A program made the translations under genes and the position numbers. Below the pieces are notes generated by a model. The model was not told where the DNA came from and made no database searches. It saw only the letters and a program-made list of their open reading frames with translations. Positions 49,367-63,466 of a DNA stretch of 64,000 nt are shown here, one piece after another. Within the stretch, counting starts at the first letter, position 1, and every line of letters begins with the position of its first letter. This stretch comes from Astropecten irregularis (lineage: Eukaryota > Echinodermata > Asteroidea > Paxillosida > Astropectinidae), in assembly GCA_963971285.1 (NCBI GenBank), contig OZ020252.1:12623662-12687661 (forward strand), read 5' to 3'.

Positions 49367-50775
49367 GTGGATGGGTACTTTTTTTTAATGACATTAAACC
49401 TCGAAATATTGGGGGGGGGGGGTGATAATCCACGTCATCCCCACCTCCAATATTGGGGGATAACCCCCCATACACCCATGCCCCTAGGTAATAGTGGTGG
49501 TAGTTGCTAGTATTCCTCCTTTATACTATGTAACAGTCCCTGGTTATGAAACTAGCTCCTCTCTCTTTTGCATAGTCTCTCATTCTACATTGGGCCAACC
49601 TCATGCACCAACGCCCCGCGACCACCGCCGAAGCCCAAACCCACCTCCAAACGGGTATAATCGCTGCTTAAAGCAGCGACCGGTCCCCGCCCAGCGGCGG
49701 ACCCGAGCCCCAGCGACGATCGCAACGCGCCAGCAACATCGGCCCCTGCCTTGCATAACATTCATCGTTAGGCCAGTGTCATCAGTGTTCTGCTTTCACC
49801 CTTTTTAGTCCCTCGATCGTTATGGTATTTGGTACTCGGGTTCATATGTTTTTTGTTTTCTTTTTGGTGTATAGCTTGATTGTATGAGAAACTTCTGAGT
49901 ATTTTAAATATTTTTTTGAAAATGGCCATTTAGCATGGGAGCCTATGGGAAATTATTTACTGAGGTGCACCCCTTAGGCTTTGTCATTGAGAGTGTACTG
50001 GACATGCTCGATTGATTTTCGGTGAGCAGGGCATTGAGAATCACTTCACTCCAATTTCACTGGCTAAGTCATGATGTTCGTTCTGGCCAAGTGGTTAGGG
50101 CACGGGATTCTGAGTCGCGTGCGCCGGGTTCGAGCCCCATGGCTCGAACCCGATGCACGCGACTCAGAATCCCACGCCCTAACGTCGACATACTTCTTTA
50201 AGACATACTTTCTTTTTGTGTGTGCCACTCAAAAAAAGTGTGCCACTCTCCTAATGTTGCGGTGTTTACATGAATCAAATAGTAACTGTCGTGATATTGC
50301 GGTGTTTTATATGAATCAAATATAGCAACTCTCCTCGTTTTGCGGTGTTTTATAGGAATCCAAAAGTAAGTGTCCTCGTATTGAGGTGATTTAATCAATC
50401 AAACAGTAACTGTCCAGATATGTGGTGTATTACATGAATCAAATAATGAATGTCGTAATTTTTTGCGGTGTTTTACATAAATGAAATAGTGACCATATTG
50501 TGGTGTTTCCATAGACTTGTGCGTTATTTGCGGCCGCAGCCAGAGATTTGGGACACGGCCAAAGTGTGCACCCCAGTAAATAGGTCAGAATCAGTCCGCG
50601 GAGCTCATTAATATTTCGTTTACCCTCAAAATCTTTTTTATAAAATCTTTTGCTGGGCCCTACATAGGAAGTCTTGTAGAGAATTTGGATGGAACTCGGT
50701 CACCACAGTTTGTACTTTCCACTTTGAGCGGTTTGGATGAAATCAGGCCCTCAAGTCGGTCTACTTTGGCATGTA
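49367..50775 (+). repeat. Monomer unit 36
   Basis: G12. TTTCACCC, TTGAGGTG, and CACCACAG at the end (about 50706). Hairpin 50094-50183. Confidence 0.95.
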
Positions 50776-52182
50776 GTGGATGGGTACTTTTTTTTAATAA
50801 CATTAAACCTCGAAATATTGGGGGGGGGGGTGATAATCCACGTCATCCCCACCTCCAATATTGGGGGATAACCCCCCATACACCCATGCCCCTAGGTAAT
50901 AGTGGTGGTAGTTGCTAGTATTCCTCCTTTATACTATGTAACAGTCCCTGGTTATGAAACTAGCTCCTCTCTCTTTTGCATAGTCTCTCATTCTACATTG
51001 GGCCAACCTCATGCACCAACGCCCCCGACCACCGCCGAAGCCCAAACCCACCTCCAAACGGGTATAATCGCTGCTTAAAGCAGCGACCGGTCCCCGCCCA
51101 GCGGCGGACCCGAGCCCCAGCGACGATCGCAACGCGCCAGCAACATCGGCCCCTGCCTTGCATAACATTCATCGTTAGGCCAGTGTCATCAGTGTTCTGC
51201 TTTCACCCTTTTTAGTCCCTCGATCGTTATGGTATTTGGTACTCGGGTTCATATGTTTTTTGTTTTCTTTTTGGTGTATAGCTTGATTGTATGAGAAACT
51301 TCTGAGTATTTTAAATATTTTTTTGAAAATGGCCATTTAGCATGGGAGCCTATGGGAAATTATTTACTGAGGTGCACCCCTTAGGCTTTGTCATTGAGAG
51401 TGTACTGGACATGCTCGATTGATTTTCGGTGAGCAGGGCATTGAGAATCACTTCACTCCAATTTCACTGGCTAAGTCATGATGTTCGTTCTGGCCAAGTG
51501 GTTAGGGCACGGGATTCTGAGTCGCGTGCGCCGGGTTCGAGCCCCATGGCTCGAACCCGATGCACGCGACTCAGAATCCCACGCCCTAACGTCGACATAC
51601 TTCTTTAAGACATACTTTCTTTTTGTGTGTGCCACTCAAAAAAAGTGTGCCACTCTCCTAATGTTGCGGTGTTTACATGAATCAAATAGTAACTGTCGTG
51701 ATATTGCGGTGTTTTATATGAATCAAATATAGCAACTCTCCTCGTTTTGCGGTGTTTTATAGGAATCCAAAAGTAAGTGTCCTCGTATTGAGGTGATTTA
51801 ATCAATCAAACAGTAACTGTCCAGATATGTGGTGTATTACATGAATCAAATAATGAATGTCGTAATTTTTTGCGGTGTTTTACATAAATGAAATAGTGAC
51901 CATATTGTGGTGTTTCCATAGACTTGTGCGTTATTTGCGGCCGCAGCCAGAGATTTGGGACACGGCCAAAGTGTGCACCCCAGTAAATAGGTCAGAATCA
52001 GTCCGCGGAGCTCATTAATATTTCGTTTACCCTCAAAATCTTTTTTATAAAATCTTTTGCTGGGCCCTACATAGGAAGTCTTGTAGAGAATTTGGATGGA
52101 ACTCGGTCACCACAGTTTGTACTTTCCACTTTGAGCGGTTTGGATGAAATCAGGCCCTCAAGTCGGTCTACTTTGGCATGTA
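50776..52182 (+). repeat. Monomer unit 37
   Basis: G11, core 1396. AATAACATT, 1-bp deletion in GCCCCGCG, TTTCACCC, TTGAGGTG, CACCACAG. Hairpin 51501-51590. Confidence 0.95.
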
Positions 52183-53589
52183 GTGGATGGGTACTTTTTT
52201 TTAATAACATTAAACCTCGAAATATTGGGGGGGGGGGTGATAATCCACGTCATCCCCACCTCCAATATTGGGGGATAACCCCCCATACACCCATGCCCCT
52301 AGGTAATAGTGGTGGTAGTTGCTAGTATTCCTCCTTTATACTATGTAACAGTCCCTGGTTATGAAACTAGCTCCTCTCTCTTTTGCATAGTCTCTCATTC
52401 TACATTGGGCCAACCTCATGCACCAACGCCCCCGACCACCGCCGAAGCCCAAACCCACCTCCAAACGGGTATAATCGCTGCTTAAAGCAGCGACCGGTCC
52501 CCGCCCAGCGGCGGACCCGAGCCCCAGCGACGATCGCAACGCGCCAGCAACATCGGCCCCTGCTTTGCATAACATTCATCGTTAGGCCAGTGTCATCAGT
52601 GTTCTGCTTTCCCCCTTTTTAGTCCCTCGATCGTTATGGTATTTGGTACTCGGGTTCATATGTTTTTTGTTTTCTTTTTGGTGTATAGCTTGATTGTATG
52701 AGAAACTTCTGAGTATTTTAAATATTTTTTTGAAAATGGCCATTTAGCATGGGAGCCTATGGGAAATTATTTACTGAGGTGCACCCCTTAGGCTTTGTCA
52801 TTGAGAGTGTACTGGACATGCTCGATTGATTTTCGGTGAGCAGGGCATTGAGAATCACTTCACTCCAATTTCACTGGCTAAGTCATGATGTTCGTTCTGG
52901 CCAAGTGGTTAGGGCACGGGATTCTGAGTCGCGTGCGCCGGGTTCGAGCCCCATGGCTCGAACCCGGTGCACGCGACTCAGAATCCCACGCCCTAACGTC
53001 GACATACTTCTTTAAGACATACTTTCTTTTTGTGTGTGCCACTCAAAAAAAGTGTGCCACTCTCCTAATGTTGCGGTGTTTACATGAATCAAATAGTAAC
53101 TGTCGTGATATTGCGGTGTTTTATATGAATCAAATATAGCAACTCTCCTCGTTTTGCGGTGTTTTATAGGAATCCAAAAGTAAGTGTCCTCGTATTGAGG
53201 TGATTTAATCAATCAAACAGTAACTGTCCAGATATGTGGTGTATTACATGAATCAAATAATGAATGTCGTAATTTTTTGCGGTGTTTTACATAAATGAAA
53301 TAGTGACCATATTGTGGTGTTTCCATAGACTTGTGCGTTATTTGCGGCCGCAGCCAGAGATTTGGGACACGGCCAAAGTGTGCACCCCAGTAAATAGGTC
53401 AGAATCAGTCCGCGGAGCTCATTAATATTTCGTTTACCCTCAAAATCTTTTTTATAAAATCTTTTGCTGGGCCCTACATAGGAAGTCTTGTAGAGAATTT
53501 GGATGGAACTCGGTCACCACAGTTTGTACTTTCCACTTTGAGCGGTTTGGATGAAATCAGGCCCTCAAGTCGGTCTACTTTGGCATGTA
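52183..53589 (+). repeat. Monomer unit 38
   Basis: G11, core 1396. AATAACATT, GCCCCGCG deletion, GCTTTGCAT and the G hairpin allele as in unit 9, but with TTGAGGTG. Ends with CACCACAG. Hairpin 52908-52997. Confidence 0.95.
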
Positions 53590-55002
53590 GTGGATGGGTA
53601 CTTTTTTTTAATAACATTAAACCTCGAAATATTGGGGGGGGGGGGGGGGTGATAATCCACGTCATCCCCACCTCCAATATTGGGGGATAACCCCCCATAC
53701 ACCCATGCCCCTAGGTAATAGTTGTGGTAGTTGCTAGTATTCCTCCTTTATACTATGTAACAGTCCCTGGTTATGAAACTAGCTCCTCTCTCTTTTGCAT
53801 AGTCTCTCATTCTACATTGGGCCAACCTCATGCACCAACGCCCCGCGACCACCGCCGAACCCCAAACCCACCTCCAAACGGGTATAATCGCTGCTTAAAG
53901 CAGCGACCGGTCCCCGCCCAGCGGCGGACCCGAGCCACAGCGACGATCGCAACGCGCCAGCAACATCGGCCCCTGCCTTGCATAACATTCATCGTTAGGC
54001 CAGTGTCATCAGTGTTCTGCTTTCCCCCTTTTTAGTCCCTCGATCGTTATGGTATTTGGTACTCGGGTTCATATGTTTTTTGTTTTCTTTTTGGTGTATA
54101 GCTTGATTGTATGAGAAACTTCTGAGTATTTTAAATATTTTTTTGAAAATGGCCATTTAGCATGGGAGCCTATGGGAAATTATTTACTGAGGTGCACCCC
54201 TTAGGCTTTGTCATTGAGAGTGTACTGGACATGCTCGATTGATTTTCGGTGAGCAGGGCATTGAGAATCACTTCACTCCAATTTCACTGGCTAAGTCATG
54301 ATGTTCGTTCTGGCCAAGTGGTTAGGGCACGGGATTCTGAGTCGCGTGCGCCGGGTTCGAGCCCCATGGCTCGAACCCGATGCACGCGACTCAGAATCCC
54401 ACGCCCTAACGTCGACATACTTCTTTAAGACATACTTTCTTTTTGTGTGTGCCACTCAAAAAACGTGTGCCACTCTCCTAATGTTGCGGTGTTTACATGA
54501 ATCAAATAGTAACTGTCGTGATATTGCGGTGTTTTATATGAATCAAATATAGCAACTCTCCTCGTTTTGCGGTGTTTTATAGGAATCCAAAAGTAAGTGT
54601 CCTCGTATTGAGGTGATTTAATCAATCAAACAGTAACTGTCCAGATATGTGGTGTATTACATGAATCAAATAATGAATGTCGTAATTTTTTGCGGTGTTT
54701 TACATAAATGAAATAGTGACCATATTGTGGTGTTTCCATAGACTTGTGCGTTATTTGCGGCCGCAGCCAGAGATTTGGGACACGGCCAAAGTGTGCACCC
54801 CAGTAAATAGGTCAGAATAAGTCCGCGGAGCTCATTAATATTTCGTTTACCCTCAAAATCTTTTTTATAAAATCTTTTGCTGGGCCCTACATAGGAAGTC
54901 TTGTAGAGAATTTGGATGGAACTCGGTCACCAGAGTTTGTACTTTCCACTTTGAGCGGTTTGGATGAAATCAGGCCCTCAAGTCGGTCTACTTTGGCATG
55001 TA
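53590..55002 (+). repeat. Monomer unit 39
   Basis: G16. AATAACATT, AATAGTTGTGG, GAACCCC (private), GAGCCACAG, AAAACGTG and AATAAG. Nearly the same set recurs in unit 41. Hairpin 54321-54410. Confidence 0.95.
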
Positions 55003-56416
55003 GTGGATGGGTACTTTTTTTAATGACATTAAACCTCGAAATATTGGGGGGGGGGGGGGGGGGTGATAATCCACGTCATCCCCACCTCCAATATTGGGGG
55101 ATAACCCCCCATACACCCATGCCCCTAGGTAATAGTGGTGGTAGTTGCTAGTATTCCTCCTTTATACTATGTAACAGTCCCTGGTTATGAAACTAGCTCC
55201 TCTCTCTTTTGCATAGTCTCTCATTCTACATTGGGCCAACCTCATGCACCAACGCCCCGCGACCACCGCCGAAGCCCAAACCCACCTCCAAACGGGTATA
55301 ATCGCTGCTTAAAGCAGCGACCGGTCCCCGCCCAGCGGCGGACCCGAGCCACAGCGACGATCGCAACGCGCCAGCAACATCGGCCCCTGCCTTGCATAAC
55401 ATTCATCGTTAGGCCAGTGTCATCAGTGTTCTGCTTTCCCCCTTTTTAGTCCCTCGATCGTTATGGTATTTGGTACTCGGGTTCATATGTTTTTTGTTTT
55501 CTTTTTGGTGTATAGCTTGATTGTATGAGAAACTTCTGAGTATTTTAAATATTTTTTTGAAAATGGCCATTTAGCATGGGAGCCTATGGGAAATTATTTA
55601 CTGAGGTGCACCCCTTAGGCTTTGTCATTGAGAGTGTACTGGACATGCTCGATTGATTTTCGGTGAGCAGGGCATTGAGAATCACTTCACTCCAATTTCA
55701 CTGGCTAAGTCATGATGTTCGTTCTGGCCAAGTGGTTAGGGCACGGGATTCTGAGTCGCGTGCGCCGGGTTCGAGCCCCATGGCTCGAACCCGGTGCACG
55801 CGACTCAGAATCCCACGCCCTAACGTCGACATACTTCTTTAAGACATACTTTCTTTTTGTGTGTGCCACTCAAAAAAAGTGTGCCACTCTCCTAATGTTG
55901 CGGTGTTTACATGAATCAAATAGTAACTGTCGTGATATTGCGGTGTTTTATATGAATCAAATATAGCAACTCTCCTCGTTTTGCGGTGTTTTATAGGAAT
56001 CCAAAAGTAAGTGTCCTCGTATTGAGGTGATTTAATCAATCAAACAGTAACTGTCCAGATATGTGGTGTATTACATGAATCAAATAATGAATGTCGTAAT
56101 TTTTTGCGGTGTTTTACATAAATGAAATAGTGACCATATTGTGGTGTTTCCATAGACTTGTGCGTTATTTGCGGCCGCAGCCAGAGATTTGGGACACGGC
56201 CAAAGTGTGCACCCCAGTAAATAGGTCAGAATCAGTCCGCGGAGCTCATTAATATTTCGTTTACCCTCAAAATCTTTTTTATAAAATCTTTTGCTGGGCC
56301 CTACATAGGAAGTCTTGTAGAGAATTTGGATGGAACTCGGTCACCAGAGTTTGTACTTTCCACTTTGAGCGGTTTGGATGAAATCAGGCCCTCAAGTCGG
56401 TCTACTTTGGCATGTA
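55003..56416 (+). repeat. Monomer unit 40
   Basis: T7, G18, GAGCCACAG, TTGAGGTG. G hairpin allele, 55735-55824. Confidence 0.95.
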
Positions 56417-57829
56417 GTGGATGGGTACTTTTTTTTAATAACATTAAACCTCGAAATATTGGGGGGGGGGGGGGGGTGATAATCCACGTCATCCCCACCT
56501 CCAATATTGGGGGATAACCCCCCATACACCCATGCCCCTAGGTAATAGTTGTGGTAGTTGCTAGTATTCCTCCTTTATACTATGTAACAGTCCCTGGTTA
56601 TGAAACTAGCTCCTCTCTCTTTTGCATAGTCTCTCATTCTACATTGGGCCAACCTCATGCACCAACGCCCCGCGACCACCGCCGAAGCCCAAACCCACCT
56701 CCAAACGGGTATAATCGCTGCTTAAAGCAGCGACCGGTCCCCGCCCAGCGGCGGACCCGAGCCACAGCGACGATCGCAACGCGCCAGCAACATCGGCCCC
56801 TGCCTTGCATAACATTCATCGTTAGGCCAGTGTCATCAGTGTTCTGCTTTCCCCCTTTTTAGTCCCTCGATCGTTATGGTATTTGGTACTCGGGTTCATA
56901 TGTTTTTTGTTTTCTTTTTGGTGTATAGCTTGATTGTATGAGAAACTTCTGAGTATTTTAAATATTTTTTTGAAAATGGCCATTTAGCATGGGAGCCTAT
57001 GGGAAATTATTTACTGAGGTGCACCCCTTAGGCTTTGTCATTGAGAGTGTACTGGACATGCTCGATTGATTTTCGGTGAGCAGGGCATTGAGAATCACTT
57101 CACTCCAATTTCACTGGCTAAGTCATGATGTTCGTTCTGGCCAAGTGGTTAGGGCACGGGATTCTGAGTCGCGTGCGCCGGGTTCGAGCCCCATGGCTCG
57201 AACCCGATGCACGCGACTCAGAATCCCACGCCCTAACGTCGACATACTTCTTTAAGACATACTTTCTTTTTGTGTGTGCCACTCAAAAAACGTGTGCCAC
57301 TCTCCTAATGTTGCGGTGTTTACATGAATCAAATAGTAACTGTCGTGATATTGCGGTGTTTTATATGAATCAAATATAGCAACTCTCCTCGTTTTGCGGT
57401 GTTTTATAGGAATCCAAAAGTAAGTGTCCTCGTATTGAGGTGATTTAATCAATCAAACAGTAACTGTCCAGATATGTGGTGTATTACATGAATCAAATAA
57501 TGAATGTCGTAATTTTTTGCGGTGTTTTACATAAATGAAATAGTGACCATATTGTGGTGTTTCCATAGACTTGTGCGTTATTTGCGGCCGCAGCCAGAGA
57601 TTTGGGACACGGCCAAAGTGTGCACCCCAGTAAATAGGTCAGAATAAGTCCGCGGAGCTCATTAATATTTCGTTTACCCTCAAAATCTTTTTTATAAAAT
57701 CTTTTGCTGGGCCCTACATAGGAAGTCTTGTAGAGAATTTGGATGGAACTCGGTCACCAGAGTTTGTACTTTCCACTTTGAGCGGTTTGGATGAAATCAG
57801 GCCCTCAAGTCGGTCTACTTTGGCATGTA
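56417..57829 (+). repeat. Monomer unit 41
   Basis: G16, AATAACATT, AATAGTTGTGG, GAGCCACAG, AAAACGTG, TTGAGGTG, AATAAG: a near twin of unit 39 two positions away. Hairpin 57148-57237. Confidence 0.95.
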
Positions 57830-59238
57830 GTGGATGGGTACTTTTTTTAATGACATTAAACCTCGAAATATTGGGGGGGGGGGGGTGATAATCCACGTCA
57901 TCCCCACCTCCAATATTGGGGGATAACCCCCCATACACCCATGCCCCTAGGTAATAGTGGTGGTAGTTGCTAGTATTCCTCCTTTATACTATGTAACAGT
58001 CCCTGGTTATGAAACTAGCTCCTCTCTCTTTTGCATAGTCTCTCATTCTACATTGGGCCAACCTCATGCACCAACGCCCCGCGACCACCGCCGAAGCCCA
58101 AACCCACCTCCAAACGGGTATAATCGCTGCTTAAAGCAGCGACCGGTCCCCGCCCAGCGGCGGACCCGAGCCACAGCGACGATCGCAACGCGCCAGCAAC
58201 ATCGGCCCCTGCCTTGCATAACATTCATCGTTAGGCCAGTGTCATCAGTGTTCTGCTTTCCCCCTTTTTAGTCCCTCGATCGTTATGGTATTTGGTACTC
58301 GGGTTCATATGTTTTTTGTTTTCTTTTTGGTGTATAGCTTGATTGTATGAGAAACTTCTGAGTATTTTAAATATTTTTTTGAAAATGGCCATTTAGCATG
58401 GGAGCCTATGGGAAATTATTTACTGAGGTGCACCCCTTAGGCTTTGTCATTGAGAGTGTACTGGACATGCTCGATTGATTTTCGGTGAGCAGGGCATTGA
58501 GAATCACTTCACTCCAATTTCACTGGCTAAGTCATGATGTTCGTTCTGGCCAAGTGGTTAGGGCACGGGATTCTGAGTCGCGTGCGCCGGGTTCGAGCCC
58601 CATGGCTCGAACCCGGTGCACGCGACTCAGAATCCCACGCCCTAACGTCGACATACTTCTTTAAGACATACTTTCTTTTTGTGTGTGCCACTCAAAAAAA
58701 GTGTGCCACTCTCCTAATGTTGCGGTGTTTACATGAATCAAATAGTAACTGTCGTGATATTGCGGTGTTTTATATGAATCAAATATAGCAACTCTCCTCG
58801 TTTTGCGGTGTTTTATAGGAATCCAAAAGTAAGTGTCCTCGTATTGCGGTGATTTAATCAATCAAACAGTAACTGTCCAGATATGTGGTGTATTACATGA
58901 ATCAAATAATGAATGTCGTAATTTTTTGCGGTGTTTTACATAAATGAAATAGTGACCATATTGTGGTGTTTCCATAGACTTGTGCGTTATTTGCGGCCGC
59001 AGCCAGAGATTTGGGACACGGCCAAAGTGTGCACCCCAGTAAATAGGTCAGAATAAGTCCGCGGAGCTCATTAATATTTCGTTTACCCTCAAAATCTTTT
59101 TTATAAAATCTTTTGCTGGGCCCTACATAGGAAGTCTTGTAGAGAATTTGGATGGAACTCGGTCACCAGAGTTTGTACTTTCCACTTTGAGCGGTTTGGA
59201 TGAAATCAGGCCCTCAAGTCGGTCTACTTTGGCATGTA
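57830..59238 (+). repeat. Monomer unit 42
   Basis: T7, G13, GAGCCACAG. Returns to TTGCGGTG. G hairpin allele, 58557-58646. Confidence 0.95.
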
Positions 59239-60646
59239 GTGGATGGGTACTTTTTTTAATGACATTAAACCTCGAAATATTGGGGGGGGGGGGTGATAAT
59301 CCACGTCATCCCCACCTCCAATATTGGGGGATAACCCCCCATACACCCATGCCCCTAGGTAATAGTGTTGGTAGTTGCTAGTATTCCTCCTTTATACTAT
59401 GTAACAGTCCCTGGTTATGAAACTAGCTCCTCTCTCTTTTGCATAGTCTCTCATTCTACATTGGGCCAACCTCATGCACCAACGCCCCGCGACCACCGCC
59501 GAAGCCCAAACCCACCTCCAAACGGGTATAATCGCTGCTTAAAGCAGCGACCGGTCCCCGCCCAGCGGCGGACCCGAGCCACAGCGACGATCGCAACGCG
59601 CCAGCAACATCGGCCCCTGCCTTGCATAACATTCATCGTTAGGCCAGTGTCATCAGTGTTCTGCTTTCCCCCTTTTTAGTCCCTCGATCGTTATGGTATT
59701 TGGTACTCGGGTTCATATGTTTTTTGTTTTCTTTTTGGTGTATAGCTTGATTGTATGAGAAACTTCTGAGTATTTTAAATATTTTTTTGAAAATGGCCAT
59801 TTAGCATGGGAGCCTATGGGAAATTATTTACTGAGGTGCACCCCTTAGGCTTTGTCATTGAGAGTGTACTGGACATGCTCGATTGATTTTCGGTGAGCAG
59901 GGCATTGAGAATCACTTCACTCCAATTTCACTGGCTAAGTCATGATGTTCGTTCTGGCCAAGTGGTTAGGGCACGGGATTCTGAGTCGCGTGCGCCGGGT
60001 TCGAGCCCCATGGCTCGAACCCGGTGCACGCGACTCAGAATCCCACGCCCTAACGTCGACATACTTCTTTAAGACATACTTTCTTTTTGTGTGTGCCACT
60101 CAAAAAAAGTGTGCCACTCTCCTAATGTTGCGGTGTTTACATGAATCAAATAGTAACTGTCGTGATATTGCGGTGTTTTATATGAATCAAATATAGCAAC
60201 TCTCCTCGTTTTGCGGTGTTTTATAGGAATCCAAAAGTAAGTGTCCTCGTATTGCGGTGATTTAATCAATCAAACAGTAACTGTCCAGATATGTGGTGTA
60301 TTACATGAATCAAATAATGAATGTCGTAATTTTTTGCGGTGTTTTACATAAATGAAATAGTGACCATATTGTGGTGTTTCCATAGACTTGTGCGTTATTT
60401 GCGGCCGCAGCCAGAGATTTGGGACACGGCCAAAGTGTGCACCCCAGTAAATAGGTCAGAATAAGTCCGCGGAGCTCATTAATATTTCGTTTACCCTCAA
60501 AATCTTTTTTATAAAATCTTTTGCTGGGCCCTACATAGGAAGTCTTGTAGAGAATTTGGATGGAACTCGGTCACCAGAGTTTGTACTTTCCACTTTGAGC
60601 GGTTTGGATGAAATCAGGCCCTCAAGTCGGTCTACTTTGGCATGTA
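59239..60646 (+). repeat. Monomer unit 43
   Basis: T7, G12, private AATAGTGTTGG near 59368, GAGCCACAG, AATAAG. Hairpin 59965-60054, G allele. Confidence 0.95.
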
Positions 60647-62058
60647 GTGGATGGGTACTTTTTTTAATGACATTAAACCTCGAAATATTGGGGGGGGGGG
60701 GGGGGTGATAATCCACGTCATCCCCACCTCCAATATTGGGGGATAACCCCCCATACACCCATGCCCCTAGGTAATAGTGGTGGTAGTTGCTAGTATTCCT
60801 CCTTTATACTATGTAACAGTCCCTGGTTATGAAACTAGCTCCTCTCTCTTTTGCATAGTCTCTCATTCTACATTGGGCCAACCTCATGCACCAACGCCCC
60901 GCGACCACCGCCGAAGCCCAAACCCACCTCCAAACGGGTATAATCGCTGCTTAAAGCAGCGACCGGTCCCCGCCCAGCGGCGGACCCGAGCCACAGCGAC
61001 GATCGCAACGCGCCAGCAACATCGGCCCCTGCCTTGCATAACATTCATCGTTAGGCCAGTGTCGTCAGTGTTCTGCTTTCCCCCTTTTTAGTCCCTCGAT
61101 CGTTATGGTATTTGGTACTCGGGTTCATATGTTTTTTGTTTTCTTTTTGGTGTATAGCTTGATTGTATGAGAAACTTCTGAGTATTTTAAATATTTTTTT
61201 GAAAATGGCCATTTAGCATGGGAGCCTATGGGAAATTATTTACTGAGGTGCACCCCTTAGGCTTTGTCATTGAGAGTGTACTGGACATGCTCGATTGATT
61301 TTCGGTGAGCAGGGCATTGAGAATCACTTCACTCCAATTTCACTGGCTAAGTCATGATGTTCGTTCTGGCCAAGTGGTTAGGGCACGGGATTCTGAGTCG
61401 CGTGCGCCGGGTTCGAGCCCCATGGCTCGAACCCGGTGCACGCGACTCAGAATCCCACGCCCTAACGTCGACATACTTCTTTAAGACATACTTTCTTTTT
61501 GTGTGTGCCACTCAAAAAAAGTGTGCCACTCTCCTAATGTTGCGGTGTTTACATGAATCAAATAGTAACTGTCGTGATATTGCGGTGTTTTATATGAATC
61601 AAATATAGCAACTCTCCTCGTTTTGCGGTGTTTTATAGGAATCCAAAAGTTAGTGTCCTCGTATTGCGGTGATTTAATCAATCAAACAGTAACTGTCCAG
61701 ATATGTGGTGTATTACATGAATCAAATAATGAATGTCGTAATTTTTTGCGGTGTTTTACATAAATGAAATAGTGACCATATTGTGGTGTTTCCATAGACT
61801 TGTGCGTTATTTGCGGCCGCAGCCAGAGATTTGGGACACGGCCAAAGTGTGCACCCCAGTAAATAGGTCAGAATCAGTCCGCGGAGCTCATTAATATTTC
61901 GTTTACCCTCAAAATCTTTTTTATAAAATCTTTTGCTGGGCCCTACATAGGAAGTCTTGTAGAGAATTTGGATGGAACTCGGTCACCAGAGTTTGTACTT
62001 TCCACTTTGAGCGGTTTGGATGAAATCAGGCCCTCAAGTCGGTCTACTTTGGCATGTA
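60647..62058 (+). repeat. Monomer unit 44
   Basis: T7, G16, GAGCCACAG. Private GTCGTCAG (61064) and AAAGTTAGTG (61651). Hairpin 61377-61466, G allele. Confidence 0.95.
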
Positions 62059-63466
62059 GTGGATGGGTACTTTTTTTTAATGACATTAAACCTCGAAATA
62101 TTGGGGGGGGGGGTGATAATCCACGTCATCCCCACCTCCAATATTGGGGGATAACCCCCCATACACCCATGCCCCTAGGTAATAGTGGTGGTAGTTGCTA
62201 GTATTCCTCCTTTATACTATGTAACAGTCCCTGGTTATGAAACTAGCTCCTCTCTCTTTTGCATAGTCTCTCATTCTACATTGGGCCAACCTCATGCACC
62301 AACGCCCCGCGACCACCGCCGAAGCCCAAACCCACCTCCAAACGGGTATAATCGCTGCTTAAAGCAGCGACCGGTCCCCGCCCAGCGGCGGACCCGAGCC
62401 CCAGCGACGATCGCAACGCGCCAGCAACATCGGCCCCTGCCTTGCATAACATTCATCGTTAGGCCAGTGTCATCAGTGTTCTGCTTTCCCCCTTTTTAGT
62501 CCCTCGATCGTTATGGTATTTGGTACTCGGGTTCATATGTTTTTTGTTTTCTTTTTGGTGTATAGCTTGATTGTATGAGAAACTTCTGAGTATTTTAAAT
62601 ATTTTTTTGAAAATGGCCATTTAGCATGGGAGCCTATGGGAAATTATTTACTGAGGTGCACCCCTTAGGCTTTGTCATTGAGAGTGTACTGGACATGCTC
62701 GATTGATTTTCGGTGAGCAGGGCATTGAGAATCACTTCACTCCAATTTCACTGGCTAAGTCATGATGTTCGTTCTGGCCAAGTGGTTAGGGCACGGGATT
62801 CTGAGTCGCGTGCGCCGGGTTCGAGCCCCATGGCTCGAACCCGGTGCACGCGACTCAGAATCCCACGCCCTAACGTCGACATACTTCTTTAAGACATACT
62901 TTCTTTTTGTGTGTGCCACTCAAAAAAAGTGTGCCACTCTCCTAATGTTGCGGTGTTTACATGAATCAAATAGTAACTGTCGTGATATTGCGGTGTTTTA
63001 TATGAATCAAATATAGCAACTCTCCTCGTTTTGCGGTGTTTTATAGGAATCCAAAAGTAAGTGTCCTCGTATTGCGGTGATTTAATCAATCAAACAGTAA
63101 CTGTCCAGATATGTGGTGTATTACATGAATCAAATAATGAATGTCGTAATTTTTTGCGGTGTTTTACATAAATGAAATAGTGACCATATTGTGGTGTTTC
63201 CATAGACTTGTGCGTTATTTGCGGCCGCAGCCAGAGATTTGGGACACGGCCAAAGTGTGCACCCCAGTAAATAGGTCAGAATAAGTCCGCGGAGCTCATT
63301 AATATTTCGTTTACCCTCAAAATCTTTTTTATAAAATCTTTTGCTGGGCCCTACATAGGAAGTCTTGTAGAGAATTTGGATGGAACTCGGTCACCAGAGT
63401 TTGTACTTTCCACTTTGAGCGGTTTGGATGAAATCAGGCCCTCAAGTCGGTCTACTTTGGCATGTA
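62059..63466 (+). repeat. Monomer unit 45
   Basis: T8, G11, and GAGCCCCAG, unlike its neighbours on both sides. G hairpin allele, 62785-62874. Confidence 0.95.
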
